Part shown: positions 60,372 through 64,000 of the stretch, piece by piece
Position numbering within the stretch: the first letter of the stretch is position 1
Layout of the letters: every line of letters starts with the position of its first letter
Assembly (NCBI RefSeq): GCF_025947145.1
Contig: NZ_CP109999.1
Span: 186,001-250,000, forward strand
Source of the DNA: Flavobacterium sp. N1994
GTDB taxonomy: Bacteria; Bacteroidota; Bacteroidia; Flavobacteriales; Flavobacteriaceae
Reading direction: 5' to 3'
DNA length: 64,000 bases
The notes under the pieces: generated by a model
Told to the model about the DNA's origin: nothing
The model's database searches: none
What the model saw: only the letters and a program-made list of their open reading frames with translations
Translations under genes and position numbers: made by a program

Positions 60372-62975
60372 TTACGATACTAGCTCGCTTTGATTTCTGA
60401 AGACCAATTGACCGTCGAAAGCATCAAGTAGAATAATACTATCTGTAGTTACTTTACCTGCTAATATCTCTTTAGACAATTGGTTCAATACATCTCTTTG
60501 AATTACTCGTTTAACTGGTCGGGCGCCATATTGAGGATCGAAACCTTTTTGTGCTAAGTAGTCAACAGCTTCTGGAGTAGCATCCATAGTGATGTTTTGA
60601 TGTGCTAACATTTTGGTTACACTTTTCAATTGTAAGCCTACAATTTGTTTGATGTTGGCACTAGTTAATGGCGTAAACATTACAATTTCGTCAATTCGGT
60701 TAATAAACTCTGGACGAACTGTTTGTTTTAGCAAACCTAATACTTCTAGTTTAGCAGCTTCAGTGGCAGCTTCAAGACCGCCTTTTAGGTTGTCAAATTT
60801 CTCTTGTATAATAGCACTTCCTATGTTAGAAGTCATAATGATAATGGTATTCTTAAAATCAGCTACACGGCCTTTGTTATCGGTTAATCTGCCTTCATCT
60901 AATACTTGTAACAAGATGTTAAAGGTATCTGGATGTGCTTTTTCGATTTCGTCTAATAAGATTACAGAATACGGTTTTCTTCGCACAGCTTCTGTCAATT
61001 GACCTCCTTCATCATAACCAACATATCCTGGAGGCGCGCCTACTAAACGACTCACACTATGACGTTCTTGGTATTCACTCATGTCAATACGGGTCATAGC
61101 GTTTTCATCATCAAATAGATATTCCGCTAAGGCTTTGGCCAATTCAGTTTTACCTACCCCTGTAGTTCCTAAAAATAGGAAGGAGCCAATTGGTTTTTTC
61201 ATGTCCTGTAATCCGGCACGACTTCTACGTACAGCATCACTCACGGCTTCAATAGCTTCTTCTTGTCCGACAACACGGTGGTATAATTCTTCTTCCAGTT
61301 TCAACAATTTTTCTCTTTCTCCTTGTAGCATTTTCATTACTGGAATCCCTGTCCATTTTGCTACTACTTCCGCAATATCTTCTCGAGTTACTTCTTCTTT
61401 GATTAAAGAGCTTCCCGCTTGGTTTTCGGCTAATTGAATTTGGAGTGTATCTAGACGTTCTTGAGCTTCTTTTATTTTTCCATAACGAATTTCGGCTACT
61501 TTTCCGTAGTCGCCATTGCGTTCGGCTTGTTCGGCTTCCGTTTTGAAGTCTTCAATTTCTTGTTTTACGTTTTGGATGTTATCCACGACATCTTTCTCCG
61601 ATTTCCATTTGGTAAAAATCTCGTTGCGTTCTTCTTTTAGGTTGGCTAAATCCATTCCGAGACCTTTTAGTTTAGCTTCATCATTCTCGCGTTTAATGGC
61701 TTCCATTTCGATTTCCAACTGCATAATCTTTCTGTCTAAAACATCTAGTTCTTCAGGTTTAGAGTTGATTTCCATACGCAATTTAGAGGCAGCTTCGTCC
61801 ATTAAGTCGATGGCTTTATCGGGTAGGAAACGATTAGTAATATAGCGTTGCGATAATTCTACTGCTGCTATAATAGCATCGTCTTTGATACGCACTTTAT
61901 GGTGTGTTTCGTATTTTTCTTTGATACCCCGTAAGATGGAAATGGCACTTTCAGTATCAGGTTCATCGACCATTACTTTTTGGAAACGTCTTTCCAAGGC
62001 TTTGTCTTTCTCAAAGTATTTTTGGTACTCGTCTAAAGTTGTAGCTCCAATAGCACGCAGTTCACCACGAGCTAAAGCAGGTTTTAAAATATTGGCAGCA
62101 TCCATAGCGCCTTCGCCACCACCAGCTCCTACAAGTGTGTGAATTTCGTCAATAAAAAGTACGATATCGCCTTCTGCTGAAGTTACTTCTTTTACTACGG
62201 ATTTTAATCGTTCTTCGAATTCTCCTTTGTATTTAGCCCCTGCAATTAGTGCACCCATATCTAGAGAGTAAACGATTTTGTCTTTTAGATTTTCGGGTAC
62301 ATCGCCGTCAACGATTCTGTGAGCAAGACCTTCGGCAATGGCTGTTTTACCTACACCAGGTTCTCCAACCAACATGGGATTGTTTTTAGTACGTCTTGTT
62401 AGAATTTGTAATACTCGTCTAATCTCTTCATCACGTCCAATTACAGGGTCGAGTTTACCGTTTTTGGCTAGCTCGTTGAGGTTTTTAGCATATTTATTTA
62501 AAGCATTATACGTTTCTTCGGCAGAAGCAGAAGTAACACGTTCCCCTTTTCTGATTTCGTCAATGGCGGCTTGTACTCCTTTTTCGGTTACGCCTTGGTC
62601 TTTTAGGATTTGAGCTACCTTGCTTTTGGATTTAAAGATGGCTAAGAGTAAATGCTCGATGGAAACATATTCATCGTTCATTTTCTTGGCAATGATGCTA
62701 GCTTCGTTTAGCATAGTGTTAGCTTCACGAGATAGCATAATTTCACCTCCTGATACTTTTGGAAAACTTTGAATGGTGCTATCTAATATCTTTTTGAATA
62801 GTTCTACATTCACATTGAGTTTTTTCAAAATGAAGGGTGTTACGTTTTCGTCTACTTCTAGAATACCTTTAAAGATGTGTTCGTTTTCTAGTTGTTGTTG
62901 ACCAAAACTTTGTGCTATTTGCTGTGCTTGTTGCAGCGCTTCTTGCGATTTGATGGTTAAATTATTTAGATTCAT
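60372..62975 (-). CDS. clpB: Disaggregase chaperone ClpB
   Basis: 867 aa Hsp100 that rescues aggregated proteins together with DnaK. N-domain (1-140), NBD1 with [13 protein letters not shown], an M-domain coiled coil (about 410-520) and NBD2 with [13 protein letters not shown] and [10 protein letters not shown] are all full length. No ClpP-binding loop, as expected. Expression is probably heat-induced; a paired palindromic site lies upstream. Confidence 0.95.
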   Translation of the reverse strand: MNLNNLTIKSQEALQQAQQIAQSFGQQQLENEHIFKGILEVDENVTPFILKKLNVNVELFKKILDSTIQSFPKVSGGEIMLSREANTMLNEASIIAKKMNDEYVSIEHLLLAIFKSKSKVAQILKDQGVTEKGVQAAIDEIRKGERVTSASAEETYNALNKYAKNLNELAKNGKLDPVIGRDEEIRRVLQILTRRTKNNPMLVGEPGVGKTAIAEGLAHRIVDGDVPENLKDKIVYSLDMGALIAGAKYKGEFEERLKSVVKEVTSAEGDIVLFIDEIHTLVGAGGGEGAMDAANILKPALARGELRAIGATTLDEYQKYFEKDKALERRFQKVMVDEPDTESAISILRGIKEKYETHHKVRIKDDAIIAAVELSQRYITNRFLPDKAIDLMDEAASKLRMEINSKPEELDVLDRKIMQLEIEMEAIKRENDEAKLKGLGMDLANLKEERNEIFTKWKSEKDVVDNIQNVKQEIEDFKTEAEQAERNGDYGKVAEIRYGKIKEAQERLDTLQIQLAENQAGSSLIKEEVTREDIAEVVAKWTGIPVMKMLQGEREKLLKLEEELYHRVVGQEEAIEAVSDAVRRSRAGLQDMKKPIGSFLFLGTTGVGKTELAKALAEYLFDDENAMTRIDMSEYQERHSVSRLVGAPPGYVGYDEGGQLTEAVRRKPYSVILLDEIEKAHPDTFNILLQVLDEGRLTDNKGRVADFKNTIIIMTSNIGSAIIQEKFDNLKGGLEAATEAAKLEVLGLLKQTVRPEFINRIDEIVMFTPLTSANIKQIVGLQLKSVTKMLAHQNITMDATPEAVDYLAQKGFDPQYGARPVKRVIQRDVLNQLSKEILAGKVTTDSIILLDAFDGQLVFRNQSELVS

Positions 62976-63040
62976 GGTTGTATGTTTTACTTGTTTAAAG
63001 TTGACAGGTTCTCTTCAAATTATGTTCCAATGTAAAATTA

Positions 63041-63097
63041 AAGACAAAATGTCTTTTATAATATGATTTTAATCACTTATGCAAGACAAAATGTCTT
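63041..63097 (-). promoter_or_regulatory. Paired palindromic operators upstream of clpB
   Basis: AAGACA-AAA-TGTCTT occurs twice, at 63041-63055 and 63083-63097, 42 bases apart (four helical turns); an extra aagaca half-site lies at 63103-63108. On the reverse strand the first copy would overlap a -33-like TTG, with TAATTTG about 22 bases on. This arrangement suits a repressor of clpB; the regulator is not identified. Confidence 0.65.
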
Positions 63098-63168
63098 AAA
63101 ATAAGACAGTTAGGCTTACTTTTAGAAAGTAGATGCTATTAGAGTAACTAGGAAGAATTAGGTAACGA

Positions 63169-63888
63169 TTATTTCTGTTCCTGATATATTTTCAGGAGTG
63201 CCAATGCTAAATTGGGTTCTACATGGTTTATTTTTCCGGTATTGAAGCTTATCCCAATGCCATTATATCCTGGAGAGTAAGTCGTACCACCGCCATTAAT
63301 ACCAAAACCAGAAAAAGTCAGGTAGGAACTATAGCCATTTTCTTTGCGCTTGTACCATAAAGTCATACCAGTAAAGCCGCCTTTTGTAATATCAATTTCT
63401 TCTTTTTCACCTATAGTAAATACCTTGAATTGTCCGCCACTGATTTGGTACTTTTCGCCTTTGACTTTATATCCCTGCGTTTTTTGTTCGGTCATATCAT
63501 CGTTTCCAAAAATGAATATTTTATTTTTTGGGATGTGTTCAAAGTTGGCCTCAAAAAGAGAATCTTCGCAAAAGTAGGCAGACAATATTAACTCACCATT
63601 GATGTCATTATCCGTCTTGGTAAAACTTTCAAATCGATATGCATTGGCACCAAAACGCTGTGCTTCATTGCGAATGAAATAGTATAAGTTAGTAGTGTGT
63701 TTTAAACTGCCACGGGCTTTTATTTTGGCCACAAACTTGGCGCTCGAAATATCCGTACTATCACTTAGGTAGATGAATTGTTGGTAATTAGGTTTGCGTA
63801 TTGTATCCCCTTTTTCAAGAAAAGTAACGGTTTGCGCATAGAAACTATTGGCAAGAAAAAGAAGTACGAGTAATAGATTTTTTTTCAT
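63169..63888 (-). CDS. Secreted hypothetical protein
   Basis: 239 aa with a signal peptide (LLLVLLFLANSFYAQ) and a beta-rich mature part (TLWYKRKENGYSSYLTFSGFGINGG). Not recognised beyond its flavobacterial character. Lies upstream of clpB with the operator region between. Confidence 0.55.
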   Translation of the reverse strand: MKKNLLLVLLFLANSFYAQTVTFLEKGDTIRKPNYQQFIYLSDSTDISSAKFVAKIKARGSLKHTTNLYYFIRNEAQRFGANAYRFESFTKTDNDINGELILSAYFCEDSLFEANFEHIPKNKIFIFGNDDMTEQKTQGYKVKGEKYQISGGQFKVFTIGEKEEIDITKGGFTGMTLWYKRKENGYSSYLTFSGFGINGGGTTYSPGYNGIGISFNTGKINHVEPNLALALLKIYQEQK

Positions 63889-64000
63889 CTGATAAGGCTA
63901 GTTACACCGTAAAAATAATTAAATAATCTATATGTTCTTTACCTTGAAATTTAAATATTTCTACATCGGTTTCACAGGGATTTCTTGAGTAGCAATGGCT

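Overview
The window looks like the chromosome of a Flavobacterium-type member of the Bacteroidota. The DNA is AT-rich, several promoters carry the phylum's TAnnTTTG -7 box, and the right-hand core genes (a LETM1-related protein, DUF4920, MnmD, OxyR, beta-carbonic anhydrase, lipoprotein Cu/Zn SOD, ClpB) form a typical flavobacterial set.

The layout has three parts. (1) Positions 1-13188 are an accessory island. It holds the end of a UPF1-like SF1 helicase, orphan hypotheticals, a 1.1-kb gene-free array of long inverted repeats next to an ICE-type gene, two nuclease-like genes, and a same-strand cluster (6512-9289) with a duplicated zinc-knuckle protein, an HNH-like nuclease, a membrane-associated GTPase and two unknown partners. 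A reverse-strand cassette of unknown function follows (MARQKG-family protein, DUF5675 protein, two membrane proteins), then a thermonuclease-family gene and two orphan ORFs separated by structured repeats. (2) Positions about 13189-49026 are a complete Mu-like transposable prophage of about 35.8 kb. Its left part has an S24 repressor with a duplicated operator, MuA- and MuB-like transposition genes, DUF3164, a GemA-like gene and many small early genes. The packaging/portal/MuF block (23994-30307) is inverted relative to the rest. The forward late genes follow: ClpP-like protease, capsid, lysozyme, unimolecular spanin, sheath, tube, a frameshifted tail chaperone, tape measure, baseplate, a collagen-like fibre, a thymidylate-synthase-like enzyme and a D12-class adenine methyltransferase. 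The element lies inside a copy of an intergenic repeat, and rejoining the flanks at the shared aaacgt restores that repeat, so both ends are placed to within 1-2 bases. (3) Positions 49027-64000 are host chromosome: an orphan membrane protein, a frameshifted gene, a 21-bp minisatellite, ilvE, small secreted proteins, mnmD, three tandem paralogues, oxyR facing a carbonic anhydrase gene, sodC, and clpB behind a paired palindromic operator.

The prophage follows the expected programme. The repressor faces the transposition genes; MuA and MuB drive integration and replication; terminase, portal and MuF build and fill heads; sheath, tube and baseplate form a contractile tail; lysozyme and spanin lyse the cell; the end-of-genome enzymes probably modify phage DNA. 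The points I find most worth a second look are the palindrome array, the GTPase/HNH cluster, the cassette-like orphan ORFs with their shared repeat, the dnaX-like frameshift site, a MuF-toxin fusion, a tRNA-like element, and two structured RNA candidates in the prophage.
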